DNA of 64,000 bases, taken from Rhodamnia argentea (Eukaryota; Streptophyta; Magnoliopsida; Myrtales; Myrtaceae). Below are positions 1 through 12,448 of the stretch, in pieces. How positions within the stretch are numbered: the stretch's first letter is position 1; each line of letters starts with the position of its first letter. The stretch covers positions 4,030,001 to 4,094,000 of the forward strand of contig NC_063157.1 of the NCBI RefSeq assembly GCF_020921035.1, read 5' to 3'. Under the pieces are notes generated by a model, which was not told the origin of the DNA, did not search any database, and saw nothing but the letters and a program-made list of their open reading frames with translations. The position numbers were made by a program, and so were the translations under genes.

Positions 1-130
1 TTTTTGAAAATTTTAGTATTCGATTGCACTTTCGTGACTAGTTTTAAGATTTTATAGCATTTTTCGAAAGTTTTAGTACTCATTTGTACTTACATAATAA
101 GTTTTAGGACTTCTAGTGTATTTATTCCTT
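1..130. mobile_element. Right arm of a fold-back (TIR) element cut by the window edge
   Basis: The first ~130 bases repeat phrases such as ttttagtattcgattgcact and aataagttttaggacttcta. They match the right terminal arm of the complete element at 12449-13290 and the compact element at 18130-18490. Only one arm is inside the window, so the element must extend to the left. Assignment rests on visible repetition within the window, not on any database match. Confidence 0.5.
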
Positions 131-579
131 AATTTTTTTGTGTTTTTTCTTCAAATTTTTAGACTTCAAAAAAAAAAAAAGTATTGCGGGGTGGCGCTGG
201 TCAGCCCTAGTAGCAACTCTATTCGACTGAAAAAGTACTTTTCAGCCCGCGGCAGTTTAACACCTCTCCCCCCTAGCTAGTTAGTTTTCCCTATGGAAAT
301 CTTAATATCTAATGATGAATATTTAGGCTAAGTAAATCTTAACTGTTTAAAGCTCATGCGTCTTACCAACTCATCCGACACCTCATTGGCAATTTTGTCA
401 ATTTTGTCCATATGTTTATGCCTAAGTTATCAAATGAATTGACAATGATTTTTTAATTGAAAAGCAGGTAATTGGTTATGAGTATACGAGGTGATTGGCT
501 ATTTTTATATGTTTAAGTTATCAATTTAAGTGGTGTCTCGAGGATTTTAACATATTATAAAATTTTCATTCAACACGCC

Positions 580-1895
580 GATAAAAAAAAGAAAAAGAAG
601 AAGCTTTTAAATAAAGTGACGCAAACTTGGCATTCTTGCAACTTCTTCGTCCCTTCCACGAACCCTAATGGGTGCGAGAGTTTTGAGGCTGGTAACCAGA
701 TAAAATAACGTCGAATTCGGAACGATTGAGAAAGAAAAAAAAATATTTTTTTTGAGGTGCTGGGGAAGAAGAAGGGTAACGTACATATACAGGACAAGTG
801 CAGAAAATAGAAAAGGTTCCTACGTTAATTAATTGGAGAACTTCAAGGTTTTATTTTGATTAATAATAGAATTTAACAATTAAAAGGGAAAATTGTCAAA
901 AAAGTCTTAAACTTTTTACACTTTTACCGATTCAGTCCTAGACCTTTTTCATTTTTTGCCAATTCAGTCCTATTGGTCAAAAATCTCTGACGTGAAGGCC
1001 GATTGTCCTATGTGGCACCGCTCGCGTCGACGTGGATAATTTTTAATAACATCTTTTTTTTTCCTTTTCTCTTCATGTTTTCCTTGTTACTTTTTTTTTT
1101 CTTTTTTTTTTTCCTCCGGCCTCAACCTCGGCCCGCGTCTAGCGAGGGCGACCATTGTCCACCTAGGCGAGGGACTCCCTCGCCCAATGCCGGAGGAAAA
1201 AAGCGAAAAAAGAAAAATAGAAAGAGAAAAAAAGGAAAAGATTAGGTTATTATTAAAAATTATCCATATCGGCGCCGGTGGTGCTAAGTACGTCCGTCGG
1301 CATCCACGTCGGCAATTTCTTGCCAATATTATGACCGAATTGGCAAAGAATGAAAAGACTTAGGACAGAATCGACAAAAGTACAAAAGAGTTTAAGATTT
1401 TTTTGACAATTTTTCCAAATTTAAAATATTTAGATTCATGTCGTGATTTCAATAGAATTCGAGTATAAAAAATAACAACGTGATCCACATGGAAATTGTT
1501 GAATTTCTAATGTCTAAATTCCGAAGATGATAGAATTCAAATCTTGATTAGCGCTTTTCTAAATTTGTAAGACATCAATTTAAAATCTTCAATCCTCAAT
1601 AGAACAACAACATACGCTATGTTTTAAATCTACACTTAATGGAATAATCAATGTAGGAGTTTTTTTTTCTGAAAGAAGACAAATTCTATGTTTGAAGTGG
1701 CTTGGCTTTGGAGTTGGCTATGAATGTCGCCTTGTCGCTAAAGAGTTTAGGCCCACTCCGTCCTAATGGATTAGAACGAGAGCATTCAGGGCAAGCGAAC
1801 TAAGTGGTGAAAAATCAGCATTGAGCAGGAAGCTTCGAAGAGACATGCTTGATTAAGTCCTTGATCTGATTTTAAAACGATCCGACAATCTATCA
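580..1895 (-). repeat. Inverted duplicate of the RRM-gene promoter/5' leader region (left copy)
   Basis: Read on the minus strand, this stretch is collinear with 59655-60660 on the plus strand. Shared landmarks include cgttattttatctggt, cattagggttcgt, ttaattaac followed by a Pro-rich leader, and gatctgattttaaaacga near the far end. Similarity looks like roughly 75-80% by eye. Homology stops at about 648, inside the counterpart of the RRM gene's 5' leader, so the first coding exon (MYGSRG) is absent here. A fold-back element (893-1418) interrupts this copy only. Confidence 0.75.
893..1418. mobile_element. Non-autonomous fold-back/TIR element, family B, with GC-rich core
   Basis: The left arm begins aaattgtcaaaaaagtctta. 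The right arm, read in reverse complement, gives aaattgtcaaaaaaatctta followed by the same phrases ('ttgccaattcagtcct', 'acgtgg'). Terminal inverted repeats are about 110 bp. The centre holds a GC-rich core (about 1110-1200) that is itself palindromic, with tcctccggc at one end and gccggagga at the other, and contains ggcgaggg. A sister copy lies at 36893-37412. No transposase is present. Superfamily is uncertain because no clear target duplication is visible. Confidence 0.65.
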
Positions 1896-2109
1896 CATGT
1901 ACGACAGCAATTTCTGTTGAAGTGTGGAATAAGAAGCAGAAGCAGTTGTAGGGACGAAGTGAATCATTGTGCTAATAATCTCATGCTTGGGTAATTGCTT
2001 TGCTGCCGCAAGTGGTCATGCCTTTCGGTTTTTGAGAGGAATGGAGAAGTAGAACCATCCCCCGATGCGTTCATTAGGATGGGTAAACTTTACGATCACG
2101 AGTCCACCG

Positions 2110-2170
2110 TGGGCCATGGTTAGAGGTGTCAAATGGGCGGGTCGGATCGGATTTGGGTCGGGTCTTATAT
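2110..2170. repeat. Degenerate transposon-end-like sequence (gaggtgtcaaatgggcggg)
   Basis: The phrase gaggtgtcaaatgggcgggt followed by repeated gggtcgg/gatcgg resembles terminal sequences common in plant hAT-like non-autonomous elements. It lies between two short direct repeats, 'gtggtcatgcctttcggttttt'-like at 2012-2033 and 'gtggccatgcctttttggt' near 2175. The match is from memory and the partner end was not found. Confidence 0.3.
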
Positions 2171-2471
2171 GATCCGTGGCCATGCCTTTTTGGTTTTTGA
2201 TGACAAGCTTCATTTTGCCATACTGAATACGGTAATGAAGGACGGTTATGAGAATGCTTGGTTTGTGTTTCGGATATGAATTTGTATCTTTGAATCTTCT
2301 CTAGTGCAATTTTTATTTGCGAGAGCATTTCTTTGGTATTTGATGCATCTCTGTCAGAATTTGAAATGGGCTTTCTCTGAGTATAAACTGCAGCACTGTG
2401 TTCTAAACTTCCTTTTGTTCAGTAGAGCTATGTCATCAGACTCAATACTACTAGATTGACCTAAAAGTTAG

Positions 2472-3012
2472 GCCTATTTGGTAACAATCATGTTCCTGGG
2501 AACGATTTCTAAGTAGAAATGACTTTTTCTGGCTTGAAGCTTGGAAACAATTTCCGAGCAAAATAATTTTTTCTAATTCTATTTCCGAGAGCAATTCTTG
2601 AGTAGAAGAACATGTTTGGCTGCACAAAATTTATATTCACGAAATAGAAAAAGAACAGAAATATTTGGCATGACCCTAAAAATTTCTATTCTCAATTTTT
2701 TTTATTTAATTATAAAAATGTCATCGGCGACAGTAGCAACCGGCGGCGGCGGTGGAGACCGGCGACCGGTGGCGATCGGCAATTGGTGGCGGGAGTGGTG
2801 ATTGATGGTAGATTCGTGATTGTAAAGATGAAAATTAAATTACACCGAGCTTGTTTTCCTACAATGACATTGTTGCTCTTTTCATTCTCGAGAATAAATA
2901 AGCTACTTTTTTATTTTTTGGCTCATGTTACCAAACGAATTTTTGCTTTTTTTAGAACAAATGAAATAAATTAAAAAAAAGACAATCAAAACGTTATCAA
3001 ACAAGCTCTAGG
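2472..3012. mobile_element. MITE-like element (hAT-type ends) with GC-rich core
   Basis: The left end reads aggcctatttggtaacaatc, and the right end in reverse complement reads agagcttgtttgataacgtt, so the ends are imperfect inverted repeats of the TTTGGTAAC type seen in plant hAT MITEs. The interior has repeated 'aagtagaaatgac'-like phrases and a GC core at about 2720-2800 built from ccggcggcggcgg and gatcggcaattggtgg. There is no transposase ORF. Confidence 0.5.
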
Positions 3013-3184
3013 TAGCCGGTCTCAAGCTACTCGTTAACTGTTTTCATTTGCAGCCGAATCTGTTGACTGATGATGCCATTGTGCTCCTTTTATGGAAGTA
3101 GAAATACATGTGTCATGTGGACTGAGAAATCACCAGTCCCTTGGCTGGATTTATCAAAATTTTGACCAGTCGATGAAAAGTTGT

Positions 3185-3520
3185 GATTTTCAGCTTTAAA
3201 AGTAGAAATGCAATTTCATTTTTCTATTTACTCCCTCTCTCCGTCCCAATTTGCTAGTGCATCGGTCGCCAATCCGCCATCAACTGATCCGCCGATTGCC
3301 TTTACGCCATCCATCGGCTTGCCGATCGCCAGTCACCGGTCCCTTAGCCCCCATTTGCCAATTGCCGATCATCGGTCCGCCGTCCACAGGTTCACTAATC
3401 CGCCAGCAACCTTGAAAATTTTATGCTATTGTCAAACTAAATTTTGTGTCGTTATCAAACGCGTTTATATGCTTAGAAACTCGTCCATAAATTAGAACTA
3501 GAAAAAAAACTATTTCTAAA
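3185..3520. mobile_element. Relative of the preceding MITE, inverted and partly degraded
   Basis: The GC core at about 3250-3410 (cgccgattgcc, cgatcgccagtcaccggt, ccaattgccgatcatcggtc) resembles the reverse complement of the core at 2720-2800. The right side carries cgttatcaaacgcgttta, matching the MITE-end consensus. The left end is not clear. The open frame at 3208-3495 has the biased composition of the core and is not regarded as a gene. Confidence 0.4.
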
Positions 3521-3780
3521 ATAGAATGGTTATCCTTCACGCACATTCCCACCATTACTTTGTGATTATGAGCAACATACCGTTCAAGGGATGGGAATGA
3601 GCTAGGCTGCTGAAAATTTCTTCTTCAATTCCTTTTGTTTTGGCCTTCCATCTTCGCTGTTGCGTCTTTCCATATGTTCTTCTTTGTTTTTTTTTTTTTT
3701 GAATTGTGATGGGATATGCATATTAATCTTATACTTCGACGAAAACTCCTGTTTCAATCATTCTTAAAATCCACATGTTT

Positions 3781-4081
3781 AGGGCGCGTATGGCAATGCA
3801 TCTGCTCTAAAAATCAATTTCAAATTGGAAATTGATTTTTCTATTTCTGCTCCCGAGTATAAATAGATTTTTCTACTTATTGAGAGAAGCAATTTTGTTT
3901 TATTTTTTCAAGTGGTTTCAAAACTCCTTTTGGAACAAAAAAATATTCCATAAATAAAAAAAATGAAGTTATATGATCAAACGAATTTTTACTTTAGAAG
4001 TTATGTTACTAAACGGATTTCTACTTCAAAAATATTTTTGAACTAAAAATTTCACTTTAGAAATGTTATCGCGCGAGCTCT
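3781..4081. mobile_element. Short MITE-like element without a GC core
   Basis: The left end gggcgcgtatggcaatgcat and the reverse complement of the right end, gagctcgcgcgataacat, form a short imperfect inverted repeat. Between them lies AT-rich sequence with several degenerate copies of a 'tttctactt' phrase and 'aaacgaatttttac'. It sits immediately upstream of the IRE1 gene and may contribute to its distal promoter. Confidence 0.45.
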
Positions 4082-4669
4082 CAATTGTCGAGAGACAAGC
4101 GACGGTCAAGCTTTCTCGTGCGCAAGAAAGAAGTTATATTTGTTGAGGTTAAACCTTACAACGAAATTGTTTGCCTTGATCCGCCCGACACATGCTTCGA
4201 GTCAAAGTACTTCAACGGGTCGCCAAACGGGCGATCGGATCCAAGTCCGTGGACGGGGTCGATACCACATGTTCGGAGCCCAATCCTCGAGCCCCCACCC
4301 GACCCGGGGCCACCGGCGAGCATGCACACAGTCAAACGCCCCTTTAAAGATCAAAAACGACGACGTCAAACCAAGTAAAACGCGCAAACGGCTTTGCACA
4401 GAGAAAAGACAAAATAATCAGCTCAAGGGACAAACATCCAAAGCCGCTTCGACGGAGAATCGCTGACGCACGACAACGCAATCTCTGAATCCCAATCGTC
4501 ACCCGGTGGGTGATTTGGATTTGGCGGCATCCGTTCGGAGATCCCAAGTCTGCAGGGACCGCGGGAAGCTTCGAATCTTCTTTGATTGCTGTTTGTTCGA
4601 ACCTTCCAACGGTCCTCGTTCCATAAAGTAAGGATCGCTGGATTATCGGGTTGTCACCGGGTTCGATTC

Positions 4670-7600
4670 ATGAGGGGCGGGATTTGGCAGCGGCTATGGG
4701 CGTTGTTGTCGATCGTCGGCTGGTTCTTGGGGCTGAGTTCCGTCGTTTCAAGGTCAGAGAGCTCGGAGGTGTCGGTGCCGAGGCCCTGGGACAGGGGATT
4801 GACTCGCTTGCCTGTGAGATCTCTCAAGTCTATTCAACCGTGAGTTGGTCTCTTACTGTTCGGCTTTAATTCCTCGCTTCGTGATTGATTTAAAGGAAAA
4901 TCTGTAGTTTTTCTGATCCAAATGAAGCAGTCTTTTACCCTGGAGCTGTGAATCGTTTGGCCAGTTGAGTTCCATCCCGTAATTTCGATGGTTTAAGTTT
5001 AGTCTAGTGGCAATTCGGTGTAGTTTGTACTAGGATGTGAGCTTGGTTCTTTTGGTATTGGGGAGTTCAGCCAAAGTTTCTTAGGATCTGTAAGGCCAAA
5101 CGGCATAATGCGACTGGTTAATATAGGGTTCGAGCAGAGTATAAGTTTTCAGACATGCAAGGGTGTGATGGGGAAAAAATGCTTATTTCTCTTGTTTAGA
5201 GGCACCTAGTCTTGTTATTGAGTTTTGCAAGGACAAAAACCCTGCATATGAGTTCTTTACTCAAAAAAAAAAAAAAGAACCCTGCATATGAGGGGAAGAA
5301 CAGAAAGGGACATAGAAGCGTGACTTATTTATTAAACAATAAGTCCCTGCCTTGCTGTCTAGCTGTGGAAGTCGTGTGACATATGGTCCCATTGATGTCC
5401 AACGTACATCAATTCGGAATTCTGCATGATAATTTGTCTTGTCGGGACTTGTTACTATTATCTTCTTCCTCATTATTTGGTAGCAAATCATGGTCTAATG
5501 GATGCATGATTTGTGTACTCATGACTCGTAAACTTAGGATCAGTCGAAATTCAGCTTTGCTTTGGAGCTTAGTAATAAAGTGTTGCATAGAACTTGGGAA
5601 AACTTGATATGTATATTCAACCATTTGGAGCTCATGACTAGTACTTTCTATTCAGTGGTTGAAGCTGCTGATAAGGGCTCCCTAGCTGTGCTGGTGTCAT
5701 GTATAATTTGTTCTAGCTTCTGCTTCTGATATGTCTTGTTGGCCTTTAAGCTATCAATGGCTAGTCATGAATTAGTGACCAGTTTGAGTCCATTTTTCAG
5801 TTACTTGCCATGCCATTCTCCTCTGTATTGGGGAGATAACTCTACCATTTCTCTGTTTTTATGCATGCCTTGGCTTATGGCTTCTGCTTTTGGACAGAAA
5901 TCATGACACTGCCCTAGTTGCTGCCTTAGATGGGACAATACATTTGGTGGACAGTGATTCTAGGAGGGTGATCTGGTCATTCACATCAGGACCTCCGATT
6001 CACTCTTCATATCAGGCTCCAATTAACCAAGATAACGAGAATGAAAGTTCTTCTGGACCCAGCAGTGGTTATTTTATAGACTGTGGTGATGACTGGGAGC
6101 TGTATATGTACAATGAGCACTTTGGTAAAATGGTATGGCTAATACTTTTATTTGTGAAAAGAAAATTGAGATCCTTTTAGGTTTTGTCTAATTAGAACAA
6201 CTGTTTGATCATCTGTCTAATCAAGGATATCACTAATTTCCGCACTTCCCCATGCCTTTCATCATTAGATTGAGGTTGGTAGAGCTGCCTTGATGGTGGC
6301 AAAAACTTGTTCTGACCATTGGGAGAGATCTTATTCTCCTATGTTTGTAAGCCAGAGTAGATGAATGCATTCTTGTTTTTGCGACTGCACAATACCGTTT
6401 TCTGTAAAATTCCTTGTTGCTTAAAGGTTTCTCTATGCCAGCAGATGATCCTTACCTAAGAAAGCAAGACATGTTTATGAGAGGAAATTACGAAGTTTGC
6501 AATACTTATATGCATAGTATGTTGCTTTGTTCAGAAGAAAAAGTGACTGAATTTCTTTTGTCCTGAAGATTTAACTTGGACTTGTTTTGCCTGTTAAATA
6601 TTGTAGAAAGGGTTTCCACGTTTTCCTATTTGTACTTAAATGGAAAATGCCCTTATCTATATTTTTTATATGCATGAAACTTTGAATGTCATCTTTCCTC
6701 CTTCCGAAATTGGGGAGAAGTCTCCTGATCGCAGTGGCTGTTTTTCTTATTAACTGTAAAAAAATAATAATAATTGTTGCCACTATTGCCTGCTGTATAC
6801 ATCTTACGAACCGTCCCATGCAATGCAGAAACTGGGGATGAACATTGACGATTTCATAAAGAATACACCATTGGTATCAGAGGATGGATCAGTTACACTT
6901 GGATCTCGGAAAAGCACGGTGTTTGAAGTCAATGCTTTGACTGGAAGAGTTATACGTACTTATGGTTTATCGGATTTTCCATCTACCTCTCCAAATGATA
7001 TAGAACAGACTGCTTTACAAGAGAAAAGTGCCAATGATGTGGCAGAATCGAACTCTGATACTGCTCAGCCGCGTCTGAAAATTATGAGGACAGACTATTC
7101 TTTGCAATCATTTGCTGCAAAATCGAACAAAGTATTGTGGAATGTGTCCGTGGCTGAAATAGGGGCTGCCTTACTTTGTCGAGATGACGATAATTCTTTC
7201 AGTGGATCTCCTGTCAACTCAAGATATCAACTTGGTCTGGAATCTGGAAATTCCATGACAATGCCACTCTCTTGTCAATCAAGAGCTATTGTGTACCGCT
7301 TTCGCAATCCTGATATGTATGATACGTTTTCTAGGCCTCAGCTTCATGACGGGAGGCAACTTCCATCTTCTAGTCCAAAACAACTACTACCACCTTCCCA
7401 GCATGATATTGATCAATCATTGAACTTTCAGCTTGAAAATCCTTCTTCGGAGCTCATGCTTCCTCCACAAACGAATATGGACAATATGTTGAACGTGCAT
7501 GATGGTAATGCTGCTGGGGTTATATTGCCATTGCCTGCATTGGAGATCCACAATTCGGTAGTTGTTCCTCAGGATAACAATGCAACCATTAATGCTGATG

Positions 7601-10600
7601 GTTCACTTAATATGTCTTCTGAGTGGTCAGCGACTTTGTATGTGATATTAGCGGTCTTTATGGCGGCTGTTGGTTTGTTTGTCCGCCGTTATTTTCAAGT
7701 ACCTAAAGAACAGGGTAAGCAGCTCGGTGATTCTAGCTTGAAAACACCTTCCAAGAGGAAGAAAATGCGGAAGTCTGGAAAGAGTAGTGGAAGTCTTGAC
7801 AGAAAGGAGAATCACATCTCTTCAGAAAATGAAGGTGGGCTTGACAACAGTAGGAGCAACAATGATGCACGGATGAAACTCAATCACCTTCTTGATAGTG
7901 GCATTGCAGGGCGTAGGATTGGAAAACTCATTGTATTAAGTACAGAAATTGCTAAGGGAAGTAATGGGACCATTGTCCTTGAGGGCATATATGAAGGTCG
8001 ACCTGTTGCGGTGAAACGCCTTGTCCAGGCTCATCATGATGTTGCCTTGAAAGAGATTCAGAATTTGATAGCATCTGACCGACATGCAAATATTGTTCGG
8101 TGGTATGGAGTGGAGTATGACCAGGATTTTGTGTATCTTGCTCTAGAACGCTGTAGTTGCAGCTTAGATGATTTAATTCAAGTGCGTTCAGATTCTTCAA
8201 ATAACTCTGTCTTCCCTGATGATCCAGCATCAATGGTTGAATACAAAATCAGATTGGATTCGGTTAGGGGTACGATGCAAGATGTTAACCTGTGGAGGGC
8301 AGATGGTAATCCTGCACCATTGTTACTGAAACTGATGAGGTAATTTTTATGTTTTGATGAGCCAAAATGGGTTGAATTGAGATGACTGCAGTATCTTGCT
8401 TATTGCAGCACTTTTAAAATCAATTGTTTCAGATTTGAATTTGTATTGAGCTTGCTTACATATGTTTAACATGATTCAGAAGCATCTCATAGCGATCACT
8501 ACCTTCATGAACTCTTCTTTGCTGGCTCATGTGGGTATGAGGTGCTTTGAGGTGCTAGTCGAAGGACTTAATAACTCTTCTGCAATAAACTTCCAAGTGA
8601 TACATGACAACAGGGAATTGTTAGGCTACTACCTTGACTCTGGTCAGCCAAATGCAATCAACATTGCAGGCTGAGTTTAGAACCTTGCAGCCTCCTTTCT
8701 AGAGTCATAGGTTAAGTTCAATGCCACTATCAAGGCTAAACTCTTAGCTTCAATGGAAATCGATTAGGTATTATCAATTACATAGTGACAAAACATAGAT
8801 TTTCCTGTTTTGGTAAAACCAGTATACCATCTCTCTTTGTGATTCATGAATGCGACAATTTCCTTATGTGCTCAAATTGGTAAATGGTTACGACATTGTT
8901 ATGGCGATCAGATTCTGTACCAGGTTTTTTATTTAAGTTCACATAAAGAATCTGTAATAGGTTTGATTCTCCAGTGTACTTTTGGCATCCTTACTGGGTC
9001 TTAGTGTGTTATAGAAGTGCCTGAATTTCCAAGAGGATATGACATAGTATTTATTATGTATTGGATGCCTTTAATTCCAGATATATGGTTAATTTTAAGT
9101 TGTAATATCTACTCTTGTATTGTATTATAACACAGGGATGTGGTATCAGGACTCGTCCATTTGCATGACTTGGGAATAATTCATCGTGACTTAAAGCCTC
9201 AAAATGTATTGATTACAAAGAATCGATCATTATGTGCTAAGCTCTCTGATATGGGCATTAGTAAACGCCTTCATGGAGATACATCTTCCTTGGGATATCA
9301 TGCCACTGGTAAGTGCTAATGACATCTAACGAGACACTTGATCTTCTTTTCCTCAAGACTGATATTTGCAAATCTGAATCTGTATGGTGGTAATCATGTT
9401 CAGATTCCTGGCTAAAACCTGCATGCCGATAATTTTAGTTGTTAGAGCAATCTTCTTTTAAATGTTGGCAGTCAAGTTGCTTTAAATTTTTTTTTAATAT
9501 TGTGGTGAAGTCTCTGGAGATTTAACGGCTTTTGCCACTGTCTCCCTTCATTGACTAGTACATCTATCATATCTATCTAAATATGGTCCAAGTGATGATG
9601 GCTCTTTCTTAGATCTCTTATGTCCGTCTTACAGGTTGTGGAAGCTCAGGATGGCAAGCTCCTGAACAGCTTCTTCATGGGCGCCAAACACGCGCAGTAG
9701 ATGTGTTTAGTTTAGGTTGTGTCTTGTTCTTTTGCATCACTGGTGGAAGACATCCATTTGGTGAACGACTAGAACGTGACATCAATATTGTGAAGAATAA
9801 AATGGACCTATTCTTGGTAGAATTCATACCAGAAGCCGTGGATCTGTTTTTGCATTTACTAAACCCAAATCCTGAATTGAGGTGAGTGTACTGTCAACTT
9901 TAATTTGCATTACTGCCATTTTCATTCTGCTATTTGATAGAATTTGTAACCATTGTCAGTTGACTAATTTCCATTTTCCTATGTAACTCTTCATGAATAT
10001 TAAAGGTGCCCTGAAATTCATTGAACTTGGCTTAAAGATCTGTGCTGCCGGTGAGGCTAAACATGATGAGCAAAAGATGTGTACATCACCTTAGTTTCTT
10101 TTGGCAAATGACAATAGAAGCTGCAGAAAAGGTTGACTATGTGATAGCCTAAATGCCTTTGACAATGTGATTTTTAAGTGTAAGATGATAATTGGAGGCT
10201 TGGTTATAAGTTTGTCTTCAGCCCACGAACATATAAGTTCTAATCATTCCTAGCGCACTATTTAGAATATTATTGCTATGCGTACACCGAAGAGGATTTC
10301 ATGTGGAGATTCCGAGGGTTTAGCATATGGTGTTAACTATGAAATAAGAATCCTAGGGACTGAATGATTATGTTGCTAATTTAAGGTACTTGGAGTAAAT
10401 CATTCCTGGCTTCTTGTCATAGTCAAACAACTGCTTTCATCCTGGAGTCATGAGTTGTGAAGTGCATGAAAGTTTTCATACATTTTGGTTACCCTCTCAT
10501 TGGGCTAATGCAATTTTAATTGTTATAGAGATTGCTTTCGTCTTGGAGTCATGGGTTTTGAAGTGTATGAAAGTTTTCATACATTTTAGTTACCCTCTCA

Positions 10601-11360
10601 TTGGGCTAATGCAATTTTAATTGTTATAGAGATTGCACCACTGCCATATTTGTGATGCTTATGATTTTGGGAAGTCGGCCATCTTAGTGTTAATTGATTT
10701 ATTTTAGCATGTTTAGCTGTTGTTCATTTTTTGTAATAACTTTCTAAGGGTGAGTAGTTAATTGCTTTTAATTACTGGCAGGCCAAAAGCACTGGAGGTG
10801 CTTCACCATCCATTATTTTGGAGTTCAGAGATGAGACTGTCCTTTCTTCGTGACATCAGCGATAGAGTAGAATTGGAAGATAGGGCACCCAATTCAGGTC
10901 TTCTGAAAGCATTGGAGAGCACTGCGCCAGTGGTTTTTGGTGGGAAATGGGACGAGAAAATGGAACCTGAAGTTGTGGCTGACATAGGCAGATTTAGGCG
11001 CTACAACTATGGTTGTGTTAGAGACTTATTGCGAGCTGTGCGAAATAAGTTGAGCCACTACAGAGAACTTCCGGAAAAAGTTCAGGTACTCTCTCTCTGG
11101 AATTGGGATGATTTTTGTAGCTGAATGCATATAAGGCTTCTTTAGTAACTTCCTGTATCTCGGATGGTGTGAACTTGTGGCTCATATTTGTTATTGCTTT
11201 GATGGTTGTGCAGGAGCTTTTCGGACCGGTCCCCGAGGGATACGACAATTACTTCGCTAAGCGATTCCCAAGACTCTTGATCGAGTCATACAGGGTGGTG
11301 TCCAAGTTCTGCAAAGAGGAGGAATGCTTTCAGAAGTACTTTCGAAGTGATGTGCTTTGA
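4670..11360 (+). CDS. IRE1: IRE1: ER-stress sensor kinase/endoribonuclease
   Basis: Seven coding exons: 4670-4839, 5898-6132, 6829-8339, 9136-9308, 9635-9881, 10782-11085, 11214-11360. They join in frame to 928 residues. The start at 4670 opens a hydrophobic signal peptide (about 1-28). A lumenal sensor domain follows, then one membrane segment (about 403-425, YVILAVFMAAVGLFV) and a cytosolic kinase with the ATP-binding VAVKR (about 530), HRDLKPQN (about 654) and DMG in place of DFG. The C-terminal KEN RNase domain keeps RNKLSHYRELP, including the catalytic Asn and His known from yeast and human Ire1. The family detects misfolded protein in the ER and splices bZIP60 mRNA in plants. Exon 3 is large and carries the lumenal domain, the membrane segment and the kinase N-lobe. 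Introns of 1058, 696, 796, 326, 900 and 128 bp separate the exons; the 900-bp intron holds a 101-bp tandem duplication. Arabidopsis proteins are of similar size (as recalled, 840-880 aa). Which paralogue (IRE1A or B) is not settled by sequence alone. Confidence 0.96.
10432..10633. repeat. 101-bp tandem duplication in an IRE1 intron
   Basis: Units 10432-10532 and 10533-10633 share tgaaagttttcatacatttt and ctcattgggctaatgcaatt at a constant offset of 101 bases, with only a few substitutions. The repeat lies inside the intron between coding exons 5 and 6 and does not touch a splice site. Confidence 0.9.
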
Positions 11361-12448
11361 CCATTCGGCAACTTCAGTGGTGATCAAAATGGGCTCATTT
11401 GCAAGGCAAGTTCGCAACGCTGCAAGTGGATGGAGGATCGACCGAAAAAGAAAGAAGTGGATGGTGGGAGCAGATAGACAGTCTGTACAAAAGCATGTAA
11501 AATATTATCTGTCTGTATAATATGTATGTGCAATAAACTCAGTGTAATTAACTTAAAGGAACACTCTCTGGACATTCATGTTCCAGTTGCATCAGTCCTA
11601 TTTCGCGCCATGCGAAAAATGTTCTGCAAACCAGACACGCTGATAGCTATCTATATCGCATCTTAATGATCCAATAATGTCGGCTTTTCACATCACGTTC
11701 GGATATTGCTTTTGGAGGATTTTCTCGAGTTTTGTGCAAATTCTTACTTAGGTTGGATCTCAGGCAGGTTCTGTAAGGATGGATCGGCACGGTGAACCCA
11801 TGCCATTTTCAGAAAATGAGTGCCTTGTTTACTAAGAAGTTCAGTGATCATTCTCAAATCAGCAAAGCCTATGCACTTTGGAGGGGTTGAAAACCGGATA
11901 TGACGACAAATGCTTTATTTTACGCTGTGTTAGGCAATTTAAGAAGCAAATTAAAGGAAATGGTGCGGAGTAAAAAATAATTATGGATTGACTGAGAAGC
12001 CCTTTCTCTTACTCATTTAAATAGGCTTGAGTGACATTATGGTGAAGATCATTTGATATCAGCAATTGTATGTGGCTCGGGGGGAATCGATTTTTGTTCG
12101 TTATTCCACCAACGTTTCTCTCAATTTTCACACAAATAGTATAATTTTTTTGTTTTGGTAATAATCAAAACATTGTGTTAGGAATTATTTTGTTACTATG
12201 AAGACGTAAAGTACTTTAAAATAGCGAGCAGTCCACTAGGACCACTTTTCTAACCTGGAGGTGTCCGAGTTGGACCTCCTTTTTTTTGTTAATTTTTGTA
12301 AAAAAATTTTTTGTCAACTATAATAATTCGTACAACTTATTTCCGTAATTTTTCTTTCATCTCTGTCTTTCCCCTCCAATCAAAGATAAGTTTATCTTCC
12401 TCTTTTTTGCAACTTATCAATGGAGTATAAAATTGTACCTCTTTTATG
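11361..12448. other. IRE1 3' flank and intergenic DNA
   Basis: This holds the IRE1 3' untranslated region (a caataaact polyadenylation-type signal near 11530) and then AT-rich DNA with no gene, RNA or repeat that I can support. Confidence 0.6.

Noticed and set aside
1003-1326. ORFs on both strands over the GC-rich block
   Set aside because: They lie inside the core and arms of a fold-back transposon and have low-complexity products.
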